Assembly: GCA_034336665.1 (NCBI GenBank)
Contig: CM067569.1
Span: forward strand, 22,975,320 to 23,039,319
Source: Luscinia megarhynchos
Lineage: Eukaryota > Chordata > Aves > Passeriformes > Turdidae
DNA length: 64,000 bases
Direction of reading: 5' to 3'
The notes under the pieces are model-generated. The model worked only from the letters and a program-made list of their open reading frames with translations. It was not told where the DNA came from and did no database searches. The translations under genes were made by a program, and so were the position numbers. Every line of letters starts with the position of its first letter. Position 1 is the stretch's first letter. Positions 35,279 to 49,759 of this stretch are shown here, piece after piece.

Positions 35279-38200
35279 TCCAAAGCAGCAAACATCCAGC
35301 AGAGACAAATTAAGATTCTCAACAGAGAAATGTGCATTTTTAGAGACTCAGATGTTGAAGTAAGACCTCAAATGGCAAGTACTCAATATTTCACTGTTCT
35401 CTCCCTCCCTGTCCCCTCAGCCTAAATTCATCAAGGAATTTCATGAAAACAGATTCCTGCAAAATTACTCTTGTACAGGAACAAGATGTGAATATTGCCT
35501 TTGCACTGAGCACCCCATGTACACATATCCATAAATTTATCCACGTTTTTGTATTCCCCAGTTCATCAGCAACTCCTGTATTCTATTTTTATGTAACTCT
35601 TAGTCACAGATGGATTGCTTCTGTGACATGCTACCTGTCTGCTAGACAGAAGTAGCTTCACTTGCTAATCAGAGCTCTAGTACAAGACCTTTTTCAGAAA
35701 ATTGAGAAGCAATAATACAGTTGGATAAATACACAGCCTTTCTGATTTAATGCATCTTATTCATCCAATTTCAGTTAAAACAGCAAGTTCCCCAATGAAG
35801 CATTAGGACAAGTTTGATTTAGCTGAGCCAACGTGACAGAAAATAATAAGATTATGAGAAAATCAATTTTTAAAGAAGGAAAAAAAGGAAAAATAATTTG
35901 CCTCCAGCCACAGAAAAACAGACAGTCAAACTAGTTGTGAGGACTAAACCTTTCTGTTGCCTTAGAAAGGTCGTCAGGATCACAAGTATTTGAGCTATTC
36001 CTTGCATTTTTTTTTGTGTTACCAGCACATGTAGGTCAATACAGAATGCTGGGAAACACTCCTTACTTTGTGATGAGTGAAATAACCCTACAGGTATGTC
36101 AAACCTACTCACCTGTGCCATGGCTGCCTGCAGAATCACAAAAGCCTTATCTTTTTTCTGTTACATTAATAGAACTTTTTTTTTACATAGGGATAATTGA
36201 TTATGTTCACAGAAAGAGGTATTTTGATTTCTTAACTCCCATTAAAATTCACATGGAACTAAGAACAATTCACTAAATCTCAGGTCAACCAATAGTAGAT
36301 AATTCATTACTACAGAAAGGAGTAAATTCAGGCATTAAGTTCTCAGCATTGGTAGGCTTAACAGGTTTTTATGTCATGTCCTATCAGTGTTAGCATGATA
36401 TGCATCATTTACTTACACAGATTAGCTGCATCTAATTTAAAAATTAATAATTATACATTGATTTTGAAAATTACTTTTCAAGTCACTGAGCACAGAGGAA
36501 GTACACAACAGTCTAGATTTTATGAGGATTAAACGAAGCAATGGAAGTTATTAACTAGAATGACAAAATAAACTATCTAGAGAAATGGGATGAGCTCCCT
36601 TTAGTGTCCAAATGAAACAATACTTGAAATTAATTCTGCTGTAAATAAGGACTGTTACAATCAAAATTGTCATTTGCATTGCTACAGCACTGTCACTTTG
36701 CATATAAAATCAGATTGATTTTATTACATCTCCATGCAGGAATTGAAATGCTATGTAACTTCATAATGGCCAAGTCCCTCTATTGATGTCTATGTTCAGA
36801 TCTTTTCCTAATACTGGGCCAGCAGAAGGTTAAAGAGTTCCCAGCAACAGTCAACATTTTCAGGAAATAACACTTAAAAGACTGCTGATGCTTAACATGT
36901 CCAAATAAACTTAAACAGTAATTTTTACTTGCAAGAGATCAGTTACACAAAGTAAATTGGAAACAAGGCACTAACCAACTCTACTCTTAGAGTCAAGAAA
37001 CCACTTTCAGTATGCCAAAGTGAAAACCAGATGAAAATGATGTTTCAAAAGCTTAGTATATCACAGATGCCAAGATGATAGGTAAGTATTGAGAATTCCT
37101 TACAGTGGCAGCCTTAAAACCATCAAGTTCAGCTTCTCTTGACTACTCACCAATGTCCCACTAGACACATTTTTATGTGAAAACCATGTCTGGAGACTGA
37201 GCTCAAAAGACAAAACTGACTTGGAGTTTTGCAATTAAGCCTACAAAAAGACAATATAACCTATTATTTTTGCCCAAGCACCCAACTATTGCTACAGTGA
37301 AGGAGGCTGTGAAACTCCAGCTAGCAGGAAGGATTGTGACCAGCCTGGGGTGGGACAGAAGCTGCTTCTCACAGAAGACATGACAGTGTAAATAAGCAAA
37401 TCAAAGTACAGTGTCCATGGATTTTGTATCTCTTGCTTTCTTCTCTCACTCTTCATGGAGTGACTGGATTAGAAACTATGTTCTAAGGGATAGCACAGAT
37501 GAAGCAAGTTTTGCTAAACATAGTACTAAATAGGGAGCTATTGGTAAATTTAATTTGGCTGCTGATAAAAATGAGATAGAACCCTCCCAAAGAATCAGCT
37601 TTATTTTCCCAGCCTTCCTTTCTTCTCATTATCAGTTCTAGTCTCCTAATATCACCACAAACCACTATTCAGTTTAGTACACCAGTTCTTCAGGTATCAT
37701 AACAATTCTTTGTTGTTACTTTCTAGAAGATTTTTAGTAAAGTTGTTTTAGACTCACTTTTCTGAAGTTTCTTTAACTTCCCACCAGAAAAAAAATCAAA
37801 GCACTTCAAAGCTTTATTTTACTTCATATAGAGTACTTAAAAACATAGCCATGATTCAAGTATTTTTAGTATATTTAAGTATTTCAAGAAACAACATCAT
37901 GAAAATCAGGGTAAATCCTGAAAATGGGTAATTGGCATTATATGCTCTAGCAGCCTGATCCCAAAAGGGCTTCAAATAATAATTTGGAAGTTATAAAATA
38001 CCTTCTTTTTCATACATGAAGGTTTCACATTCTCTTTAGCAAAATTGGAGGTTACTAATTACTTTTAGAGGTTAGTGATACCAAAGAAAAGCAATTGCTT
38101 TGTAATTGAATATAAGACACAGATCTGCTGAACAATACTGATTCTCTGCCCATATTTCAGTTTGCAAATCTGGCCCAGCATGAACAGCCACTAACTTGCT

Positions 38201-38337
38201 CCTAAACTGAGACTTTCCTAAAATCATGCTTCCCAAAAGTTATCACACTGTCATTATTACAGTACAGAGGCAGGAGGGAAAAAAGAACATCAGAAAAGGA
38301 AATGAAATAAGGAAAAAAGAGAGGAGCAATAGAAATA

Positions 38338-38485
38338 TCCTGGCAGTGTCCCCAGCAGGACTGGGGGAGAGCAGCTGCATCCTGCTAACACCTGGAAATC
38401 CCTGCCCAGGAATGGCACTGGCACCCTGCCAGCTGCTGCCAGCCTCCAGCACCACGGCCAGGAATGCAGCTCCCTTCCCATCCTC
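38338..38485. other. GC-rich patch without CpG enrichment
   Basis: About 150 bases at roughly 60% GC, rich in ctggc, ccagc and ctgcc words but with a single CpG (cacggcc). High GC with CpG depletion suggests an old methylated sequence, perhaps a decayed insertion. I do not recognise a family. Frames crossing it on either strand have no domain. Confidence 0.45.
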
Positions 38486-41400
38486 ATATCAAATTAGTGA
38501 AGCAGTGTTTTCCCAAATCACATAGGGGAGATAGAAAAAACAGTTTGTTATGAAACCATTCAGGTATTAGGACATTTTTTAAATGGGACTTGTCCTTTTG
38601 TGGAGAACTTCATTAAAATCATTCACTAACAGTAAAAAGCACAAACAGAAAACCACCCCTCCTCCCCCCAAAAAAATCAGACTACTAAATATAAAAAGCC
38701 AGAAGCATAGACTGCATATTTCAGTAAAGGAAAGAGATGGTTACTGGTAATAAACAAGGATTAGGCCAAGCCTTAATTTTTTTTTTTTTTTCCTTTCTGT
38801 AGTATATGAAATTCAAGTAACCACAAAATAACATATATAGCCTGATCAGTATTTATCCCCTCTTGGCATAGATCTAGCTTTCAGAAACTTCTCTACATTC
38901 GAGGATTTCTGAACCACTCATCATACTAGTCCTTGATTGCAACATATTAATTTTAAAAAGCAAGAAAAATAAACATACCCTAATCTGTGCATCATTAACA
39001 ACGTTTTCATTATTTTCAGGCTCATTAGAAAGAACATTCACTTCCTTGCCCTTCCTTTTATGTGAATTTATCTGTGTCCAGACTTGACCACAGTGAAGGA
39101 GTGAGCGAATTTGGTTTCTTCTTTAGTTCTGGCTTCTGCCAGCACAGCAATCACAGCATCCCTACTGCCAGCCACTCAGTATCTTGGTCATCAATCTTAT
39201 CTTTGGCTGCCAGTCAGGAGAGAATGGGAATATAAAGCATCATGATGTAGTAACCCAGATAAAACTTATCAGTGATTTAAATTACACCAAAGAAAGAAAA
39301 AAAACCACCCAGGGAGATAAAAACTTCCTCAAGAGGCCTCTTGGTAGTTAACTGACATCATCTTTCAAACTTACCAAAATCATTCCATAAAGACTTCCAA
39401 AGGACAGTCTACTATTAGAAGGAGATGAAGAGCTTTATTCAAGTTTACATTTCACATCAGGGATATAAAAACCTCTCCTGTACAAATGCCATTCATGCAG
39501 TCTACTGTAGATGCAAATTAACTTGTTCTAAGGAGTTGTTATCAGATAACTATTTGCAGGAGCAAATTGGAAGCAGTGTTTCCATTATCAATTACTTGTC
39601 CAAATATCAGATAAATTCTATTTCTGGAGACCATCAGGAAGGCCTCTGTGTGACTCTAGAGTTCTTCACCACTTTTTCCTTACAGAACTGCAAGACCACA
39701 GAATCCCTCAATTGCAAAGGAGCCCCCAACCCATCAAGATTCCCCAGTCAGTGCCAACCAAGAAACCTGTGACACCACAGAGGTTTAACTGAGGTCTCTC
39801 ATGTCCAATACAACACTGTAACAATTAGATTTTTTTATCTCTCATGTTTTGCTTTCTACAAGAATAAAATTAAATAATACTAAAAGCTGAAAAACCACTT
39901 AAACTGTGTAAGTAAGAGAGATGCATGATTGGGGAAAAATAATTTCTTCTGAGATATTAAACAGCAGGGACTATTGCAAACACAATTCTCTCTCAAGCGC
40001 TGTAAGTTGGAAAATGAAACAAACAGAAAGTATTGTAATCAAATTTCAGTCAAATAATATTTGGGTTGCATAGTTCAAGAAATGTTGACATGGAAGTTCA
40101 CAGAAAAAGCACTGGTGAGTCTGACCCAGTGAGTAAAGTGCTGCTCAGTATGATCCATCTTCCTCATCCTGTTCCATTCAGTTTTACCCCTTTGGTACAG
40201 ACCCTCAAAGATTTTTAAGTAGCTCTGGATGAGTCTTGTACAACTGAAAACTGAAAGTCAGTAACTACAGACTTCATGGTCTGCTTTACTACTAACACCA
40301 CTTTGAGTTAAACCAACATTTAGCTGTTCTGAAAATTTGGTTTACTTCTAGTAGAATAGGTAAACCTTCCATCTTCACCCTTTAAAATCCCTATGCACAT
40401 ATCTTTAGCAGTTTGGGTTTTTCCTACTACCAGAACAAGAAAACAAGCTTTCACCCTCCTGGACTAATTTCATTCAATGTTCCACTTAGAGGGAAAATCT
40501 CTGGAGCACAGAGGTCAGGCAGGGAGCTCTTTCAGCATTTCTCTGCAGAGCCTACACAGCACAAGAGGAATGGTAACAATAATACACAAATACACACCAG
40601 AACCCAATTGCTTTCCATCCTTCATTCTTTAGTGCGTGCTCATGTTTTTATATACACGCCAAAGATTTTCACATCTTCTTAGATGCTGGAATTTCTTTTC
40701 CATAGGCATTAAACAAAAAACTTAGCAAGCATATCACTCTTACACAAGATGCAAACAGAGCTTTAAAATCTGAATTCTAAGTACCCTGTGGGAAATATTG
40801 CTGGAGCATGAACATTCATTAATTATAAAAACTGATTAAACTTTTCCTTCTTAAAGCCTTAAGGTTATTTTCAGATCCTGCCTTCCCAGAATTGGGTCAC
40901 CTTCATGCCCTGCCCCCCACCTCCTCCTCCCCAATACATAATTTACTAGCATTAATTACCTTAATTTAAAATAAATTCAAATAAGCAGAGCTTAAGGAAA
41001 AGTATTCCAGCAATATGAGGACTGCCTCTAGAAAGATCAAGGAGATCAGAAGCAAGCAGGAAACAAACTAAACCCTTTCTTCTAAAATATCAAACAAACC
41101 CCTATGGACTTTGAGGACAGAAACCACAATGCTGACTACTCCTCTACACTCACTACTTCCTTGCCAGTTGCCTTACTAATAAACTTTGACCCAGCTAGCC
41201 AGTACCCAAGACAGCAGTACATCATGAACAAAAGATACTAATCCATTAGATAATAACCCATTAGAGTTTAGGCACAGCTCTTGCAGCCCCATCCTATGAC
41301 CTCCCTGAGATGACCAAGAATTACAAAGGGGAAGCAGGAGAGGCACCTGAGGAGCAGTAACAAGTCTCTGAGGCACAGAGAGAAAGGGTTTTTGTTTACC

Positions 41401-44400
41401 TATTTTTCTAACCAAAATTGTCAACACAAGAGAGAATGATAAGGGAGTAACAAGCTGCTAAGAAAGAAACCAGCAGCTGAAAATCCACTGCTAAGACTTG
41501 AGGCCTAAAAAAACAAAAATTAAAAAAATATTTAAATTCTATGCAGTCAACACAGCAACAAGTTCAGAAGTTCCAATATCTGTAACTTTGAGAAGGTAGC
41601 TGATATAGACAGAACAAGAAGAGAAAAGGGGAACAGTGACAATATTAAGGACTATGGAAAAATGGAGTCAGTTCTGCCAGTGATGAGCAATTAATAGAAC
41701 AAGGGAGTGCAATCATACTAAAACTATTTCCTAATTAAAATAATTACATTAGCTGGCCTTTAAGGAGATTTATTTATAGTAAGTGTGACAAGCTATTAAG
41801 GATTCAATTTAGATCAGAAGTCTCAAATTATGTCTTTAGGTATGGGGTGGAAGTGAGCTGCTGTCAAGCAAAATAACTCATCTCAGAGTAATTTGTCTCT
41901 TGCAAGGGACATAACTGGAATTATTCTGCTAAGATCAGAATTCAAATAACTGTGGACACACATAGATTGCAAAGTCAGTCAAAAAACTTCTGAAAGAGTT
42001 GTGAAATAACATTTGATTTGTATGAATTCTCTCATATGTTTTCTCATACAAATAGCACTTCTAAAATTCTTATTGTTTCTGTCCTTTTTTAAAAAAAATT
42101 CAATCCAGTACATACTAAAATCTACAAGGTTCTCATGGTTGTAATTTTCCTATATTTAAATATTGCTGAAGACATTTGGAGCCTCTCAACTCTGATTTCC
42201 CTATGCAGATCCTATGAGATGTCAAAATATCCAGAACCAGCATATTAAGACTGAAACCTCCACACCAATCTACCTCTAAAATGCACAGAATTTGAGAGAG
42301 GGATAAGGAAGGAAGAAAAAAAAATCATAAAAAACTGCAAAAATCGATGCAAAAACTTCTATGTTATCAATTTTTATCACCAAATGTGGCAGAACTGCTC
42401 TCTAGAGTGGCAGATCAAGATCAAACAATGGGCACCCCAAAGTCAGACTGTGAAATCAATAGCTTGGACTTGCTTTTTGTAAATGAAAATTTTTTGTTGG
42501 AAACACAAAACACTTCTCCTGCCATGCAGATTGCTCATCAAGTTAGTCCTAAAGAAAAAGTACCCTTTGTATTGTACAGAAAAATCTCTTGGAACTAGAT
42601 CAGAGGTACTGAAGGTACACTAAGAGCTTACTGCCAACAACACTCAGCAGAAAAGCTCATTTATGACACTCAGAGCTGGCAGACTATAGACATACTGCAA
42701 TTACTGCAACCCATACAAGTAGACATTAATTTTTTTTATTAATTACTTTAATTACACTTTAAGAGGTTCAGCAGTATGCTAAAAAATAATGTACATTATG
42801 AACTCAAGGAGAAGTAATTTCACTGGCATTTTTAAACTCAGCTGTTGTCATCAGTATTTCTTATCCAGCAAGAGCTTTTTCTCATCAGATTTCCAATGCT
42901 TGTCTGCTCCCTAATCCCAAACCCTTGCTTCCAGATACTGAAGGCCACTTGACTCACCTTTCTGATCCCATTTCATTCCACAGTTGATGCTGTTTCCAAG
43001 GAGCAATCTTTTCCTCTGTAAGCCCTGATCATAATCCCACTCCAAGTGCTGATACACATTTTTCTTCTACCCCATTGTTATCTACAGGGATTTACTGATG
43101 AACTTAATTTTTTTATCTGGCATATTAATAATCCAATTATTACTTTATTACAAAAGGTTCCCTTCAGCAATGAGAGAAACTCATTTGCTGCCACGGACAA
43201 CAAAACAGGGTTCTGGTGAGAGCAAGGCTGAATGAGATAATCTAGAATCCTGAACTTGTTGGAATCACCTGGAGTGCAACATACTGCTTAATTAACTGGC
43301 AATTAATAGACATCATCCTCCAACGGAGACCAGTGCCATAAGCCACTAAAAATTCAAAAGTCTGCTTTGCAGTTCAGAATGGAAAGACCACATAGTGCTG
43401 CTACAAGAATCTTTCTCTTCCTTTTTTATTCACTAGAAGCAGTGGCCATTCAGAAACCCTCATTTTTATTGCAGAAGAACAAACTGGACAGAGATGACAA
43501 TATCCATAGAGCTGAAAAGGTTTTATTTTATGTTTCTTTGTGATCTTCATGAAAAATGAAGCAAATCCAAAGAAAACATCCCACAACATTATTTCAGCTA
43601 ACTTCTAAATGGATGGGATTGCTAACTAGACACATGTGACAAATTCACCACTGGATCAGGCAACAGTAAAATGTGCAGCCAAGCTGCTTCAAGAGCCCAA
43701 ACTTCCAATAGCCTCTAGAACCTGTTCTGAAAACATGAGCATCTGAATGCCATCCATTATCTCCTCTTGAAGCAATTTGGGCATGTTACCTTAGCTTGGC
43801 CTCTCAGGCCCTCCCTGCTTTGCCCTTCTATGATGTAACCAATTTTCACAGTGATGAAACATGTCACACAAGATAGTAACACGTCCCATGTAAGTCAATA
43901 TCAAAAAAGCTGGCATTAACTTTCAGTCCCTTTTATCACATTATCTGCAGAACTGGTTTCTAATTAGCCTGTGGGTGAACTGGATGCAACTCTCAGCGGT
44001 TTTCAAATGTACCTTAGCCTATAAAACTACATATTAGAAGGATTGAGAAAGTTATTTCTACTAGCCACAGTTATGGCTCAGACAGCTTTAATATAGAACT
44101 CATGGAACAGCAACAAGCCATTCCATACAGGTCATTCAGAAATCTACGTTTGGTTATATATTTTTGAAGGTATTAGATTTAAATTAATGATGAAATAATT
44201 AGATTAATATATTTCTAAATATCTATATTTAGCTGTTTAAATATATTATAATGCAATAACCTTGTTAAGGTGGTTACATATCCTCAGCTTTATTGTTCCA
44301 CAGCACTGTTACACTTTAAAGGATTCACGATGCACTTGATACAGCTATTAGTGCACCACTGTAATGAAATTATCTCCACCTCAATTAGCAGACTGCTAAC

Positions 44401-45899
44401 CTAGTATTAAATACATACACAGCAGCATACAAAATAATTGCATCAATTCTTGAATTTTAAAGTATTCAATAATTTGATGGCACATATTCTAAAATGAAAG
44501 TATTTTAAAATTGTATGTAATAGCCCCTCCCCACGTAATGTATTTTTTTCCATATTGCTTTTCAAATACTACTAGTGAAAACAAGAATAGTATCAATGAC
44601 CTCCACTGAGAGATTCCAGCTCTAATTTAAACCAATCTGATCCAAGAAAGAGAGGAAGAACATGCACATCCTCAATAACTTAAATTAGAAAGACAGAGCT
44701 CTGCATTTATTATGACAGTCCAAAAGCACTTTATCCTACAGCATTGGAATGAATTCTTAAGTCTCTCCATTTTATTTAATCAAAGCAAAGAATTCATTTT
44801 AGATTTGTGCAGCTCATTCATCAGACTGAATTAAATTTTTGATAACCCATTGTTAAATTTTTCATAACATAACGATCTCAACTAATAGGCCTTTCACTTG
44901 CTTCTCCTTTGTCTTCCAAATTTCCATGCTGTGAGATACAGTGAAGAGCCTAGGAACTGGAGAAGACAAGCATGAGCTTCTTTAAAATACAGAATATCAG
45001 AACAGTCACAAGGCTCCAGAAATGAAGCTTGAATGCTCACAAGGTAGTAAACCAGCACATGTTACATCCTTATTACAACCAAAACATTGTAACCAGAAAA
45101 CAAAACTTTGTGAGAGTATATCCATATTTAATTCTGCAAGTCTATTCCTCAAATATTAAAGTCTATCCCTCCGGATATTAAAAAATTATTCTCTTACCTA
45201 GAATCCTACCAAAGATAGTACCAGAAGATCACGAGAATCCATTTCTAAAGACATGTTTGTATGAAAGGCTTATTCCATCAAGACTAAGCATTTAGGAAAA
45301 CTACCTTGGTTTTTCTGAACTCTCTTCATCAAAACTAAGCTTCTACCCTTTGTCTTCTACTGTTTCAGCTGAACATTTTATGAAAAATTCTCAGTCTTTA
45401 CTTCCTGAGACACCCATGACCACACCAACTGCCCTCAAACTCAGAGTTCCTGCCCCCTGGTAGCCCCATCAACCAAATCTCTGCTACAAAGCCAGCTCAG
45501 CCTCCATTTATTACAGTAAGTTAATATGGTATGAAAAAAGCTCAAGTCGATTGATAGATGGTAACCAAAAGTAAGTAAAAACCAAACAGTCCTCTGACTC
45601 GAATGTCTTTTTCTTGCATGGGGTATTTGCTGTAGCTACTCCCAAAATCGATGTTTTATTTGGCATCAGGAAGAAGCAGCAGAGGTAAGTATCTGATTTT
45701 TTCTGATAAGCTTTCAGAACTAGTCTCCATTCAGCTTTTATCTAATTAATTTGCTCAAGTGCTCAAAAAGCACTTTGGGTTTGGTTTTTTTTAATTCACA
45801 TAGTCAGCAGAGATTTACATTTTATTCTCTTTTAAAATTTTCATTGTGTTAATGATATAGCAGAAACAACTTTTAAATCCCAGCTCCCACAAAATCTTT

Positions 45900-46080
45900 C
45901 CCAGAATCATCCAAGCTGGCAGGCACCTCAAAGTATCACCTTTTCCAAACTCCTGCTCAAAATAGGGAAAATACTGAATTCAAAGTTTCAAATTGCTTTG
46001 GACTTTGACCAAGCAGGTCTTCAAACATTGCTCCCTGCCCTGAGTGGTGCTCCATCTCTGCCTCTCGAGATATTCTCATC
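45900..46080 (-). mobile_element. Diverged CR1 LINE 3' fragment, minus orientation
   Basis: Read on the plus strand, ccagaatcatccaagctggcaggcacctcaaagtatca...ccaaactcctgctcaaa follows the reverse complement of a CR1 3' end (cagaatcacagaatgg..gttggaaggcacctc..agatcatc..tccaacccctgctcaa). The later ggactttgaccaagcaggtcttcaaacatt and ccatctctgcctctc parallel the next blocks of that consensus. Divergence is substantial and the end near 46080 is approximate. Orientation is the same as KCNMA1. Confidence 0.55.
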
Positions 46081-49000
46081 AGAATATACAGAGGTAAATG
46101 CAGATTTTAACTGCTTTATGAAGTAGGAAGTTAACACAGTTTTGTTTTTTTTTCATGCTGACTCAGTTTATCACAGAGATAAGGGGATCCACTTACATCT
46201 CTAGTTTGTGCACCTCTGTACTCATTTTAAAAATTAATAGTAAGAAATAGTATTTCACTGGCTTATGCTATTAATGGGATTCAAAATGTAGTCTCTCCAC
46301 AGTCTTCTCAAAAAAACACAAACTCAAGGTCCCTAAAAAATAACAAAACTCAGAAGACAACAACTTCCACGCCAAAAACAATTCCAAAAGCAGCAAGAGA
46401 AGGCAAAGAAAACAAAAGACTCCACCCACAATTCAGCTGCTCCTGCAAACATCTTGCACCCCACAAAGTATGTATGACCTATTTTTTTCTGAGGCACAAG
46501 AACCATAAAATAAAGTAAAATAGATTTTACTAATTTTTTCAAAATATGTCCTGCAAAAGAATGTTACAATCTGTTATATACTGAGCATTTTCCACTTCAA
46601 CAGCTAGGTGTATGTGTAAACAATGTCCTTCCTAACACTGCCTGCATTCCTTAGAAGTGTCCAGCAGATCCTTCCCCACACCCTCCCACAGCAGGAACTA
46701 AAAAAACATGCTCAGGTGCTGATGGAGAAGTTAAGGCTTGGAACAGTGGCTGGAATGACTCTCTAAGACTCAGCAGCATTTTCACTGGGACAGCACAGTC
46801 TGTGGTTTGCACACCCAGGAAAAAAACAGAAGAGCATAGCAATGGCTCAGATCGACACAGTTTTAATCCCATATAATTCCACAACAGGCCCCATGGCTGC
46901 TGGTTCTTATTGGTTGGCTCCAGGCTTCCAAAGGCATGCAGCCAGTAGGAAACATCAGACAAAAGGACTTAGGTGGAATTAGATGGCATTTAGGCTGGGA
47001 GAATCTGGGCCACACCATGCTATCCCTGTTCTGAAAGCTCTGAACACTGCCAGGGTATTCTGACCAACAAATAAGTAACAGATAGATTGCTGGGAAAGAA
47101 CTATATCCAAGTCATGCACTGTGCTGTTCTTAGCATGTACAATCAATAAAAATTCTCAATTTGCTTTATCCAAAAGCAATAGGCTTATAGAAGTTCGTGG
47201 CCTGTAGTCCAGGGGGATATGAAGGAAACATCCAGTTCATAAACTGCTTTTTTCCTCACTGATTTAGCCTATGTATAACACAAAAAAATGCTGATCTGTG
47301 ACATTCTGCTCAAGTTTCTGCTCTATTCTTTTGCTTAAATAAGGGAGACTTACTGAGAAACATAAAATCTTACTTTCTGAAAACCTCTATCACATTCCAT
47401 AGTACAGATGCTGTTGCTTTGTACAGCATCTTATATCAACTGAACTACAGGAAAATGGGTTTAGAATGATAAAACCAAAGCCACATCATAATTAGATGAA
47501 ATATTTCTGTGACAATTTTATTGTGTTACTTGCAGAGGGAAGTATCACAGCCTTTGTTAACCTACTGCAACTCTGCTTCAGATTAGAATTGTTTAAATCA
47601 GAGCATGTAGTAATGGTCACTGATACCATGATGAACTTTTGAAAATATTTATTTTCAAGGCAGAGGGAAGTCACCTATTATTTTCCCCATGCAGATCATC
47701 CAGTTTAAAAGTCAAGAACAGAAGTTTCTTTGAAAAACATTGAAACAATACTAAGAAGAAAAAAAAAAGACAGCTTTGAACAGACAGTATAACTTTAAGA
47801 AACTTTCCTTAAGTTACCTCTCTTTAATCCACTGACAGAAACATCAAACCAATATTAGGGATATTGAATAAACTTCCTAACTAGTCTGCACATATCAGTA
47901 CCAAACTTAAACCTTTATTTTATACAGACACAAACAGATCAATTTTACTTTTTTTAAAGTAAATTCAGAGAGCAGAAATCTTACCATATGGCAAAACTCC
48001 AGAACCTCCACACTAATTGTCAGGTCTTAAAACCAAAGCATACTGAAATCTAGTGCATTAAAAACCAGGAAATCTAACTGAGGTAAATATACATTTTGAA
48101 GGTCTCAGCCAGTGTCACCTACCCCTCACTTCTTGAAAATAGCTCTAGTTTTACAAGAACTATAACCTCTCATCTGACCAAACTCCCTGTAGAGTGGAAA
48201 AGATGAAGTTTTCAAAACCAATAGGTGACTTGACCAAAATCTCAGTGTGCATCCCTGAGATATGCATATTTATTTATAAATTTTATACATGTATTGCAAA
48301 TAAAGGTAGACAGGCCATACACAAAGAACATCATAAAAAGACTGGGGATTTAGAGAATGGTTAGAATTATAAAGAAAAGTAAAGAGAACAGGGAAACTTC
48401 TGTATTTAACTGGTTTTAGGCTTAGAGCATGTTTTTTCTGTATCTTCCTGAACACAAGAATCATTTGGAGGAGACATGCTATAAACTGATGGAGACTTTA
48501 ACCTTTCAGTCATCAGCATCAATGATTACCTTGAGCTATTCAGTAGCTTGAGATAGTTAATAAATCTCTACATCTAATCACTCCAGGCCACAGAGAACAA
48601 CAGGCACTTATGATGAAAACCTCTGTGGAAAGGGCAAGAACCAAAGGAATGAGGAAATGTAGGATCTTCACAGAGCCTCAGGAGGTACCTTCACAGCTTC
48701 TTGTTCTTACAAAAGACAAGTTATGTTTTCCTTTGCAATATCCAGTTTGTAGCCCACCAAAAGCTGTTTCTACTAATGCCAAGTCAGGCACATTTAAATC
48801 ACAGCAAATAGATCATTGAAATGCGAGCTGCACATTTGAAGACTGAAGTGTAGGACACGATGCATAACTTTGGTTTCCTGTTAAGGAGGCTTGGTGGTCT
48901 TACCTTGCCCATTCAGCATCTAATTACACCTCATGAGACCAGAAAGCACTATTGTAATTCCCATATCCACATTCCATTAGGCTCCACAGTAAATGGTTGG

Positions 49001-49743
49001 TACAGAGTATTCATAAAGATATCATCACAATAAATCTTACTCTCAAATACTTTCAATGAAAGTGGAATTTTTCTATCATTTGGAACACTATTTAAGATCT
49101 ATTTCTTTGGATGTGATAACAAGCAGACACTAATCCATTAGGTGTAAGTGGCCCTTGCTAACACTGTTTAATTTTCCAGAGACAAGGTAGGACACGGAGC
49201 AAGGCAGGCTGTGTGCTTTGCACCTAGCAAGAAATGGATACCATCAATCAACAGTGGCTACATCCTTCCTCTTAATCACTCTAAGTCACTGGGATATCAG
49301 AAATTACTCAAAGTGAAAGAGGTGGGAGAAGGATCACAGTATCACACTGTTGAAAACTTCAGCTTTTCGTTTCAGAAAAAAGTTCCTCAACCCTCACAGC
49401 AATAACAAAAGGATCTGTTACCAAAGTGCATCAATAGTGACCCCCACGTGACTTTTCTGACTGGTAATTTCTACCCTTCTGTGTTTACCACGATAGAATA
49501 ATGGTCCCCTAAATGGGTATACTAAAAAAATAAAAATACCCCAAACCAGATTAAATTTCAGACTCCAATAAAGTCTTTAAGAATGACCATCACCTGAGCT
49601 TTAGTACACTGGAAAACCATCACCTATGAGCAGAAGTACAAGAAGATTGTATTTTTCAGTTAGCACCTTATCACTTTGGTCCTCTGTGACTGACACATGG
49701 GATATTCTCACACACACAGTACCACTTATATTAAATCTACTCC

Positions 49744-49759
49744 AAAAAAAAAAAAAAAA
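49744..49759 (+). repeat. Poly(A) run
   Basis: Sixteen consecutive A following 'ctactcc'. The upstream sequence is not a recognisable retroposon. Confidence 0.85.

Larger units (their letters stand above)
20420..38330 (-). other. KCNMA1: Intronic DNA, mostly featureless
   Basis: AT-rich sequence broken by the T/G tract at 23.7 kb, the microsatellite at 28.5 kb, the MIR-like relic at 29.9 kb and homopolymers. A moderately GC-rich stretch at about 21165-21300 has no recognised identity. A 14-bp perfect palindrome, agtactgcagtact, lies at 23394-23407. No exon-like frame with conserved content was found on either strand. Confidence 0.75.

Noticed and set aside
39690..39760. CR1-like minus-orientation string (cacagaatccctcaattgcaaaggagcccccaacc)
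   Set aside because: The resemblance is limited to scattered short words and falls below what I would call. A repeat-masking run would decide it.
43827..43842. cccttctatgatgta resembling the CR1 terminal repeat
   Set aside because: Too short, and the preceding sequence lacks the ccttccaacccaaacca block.
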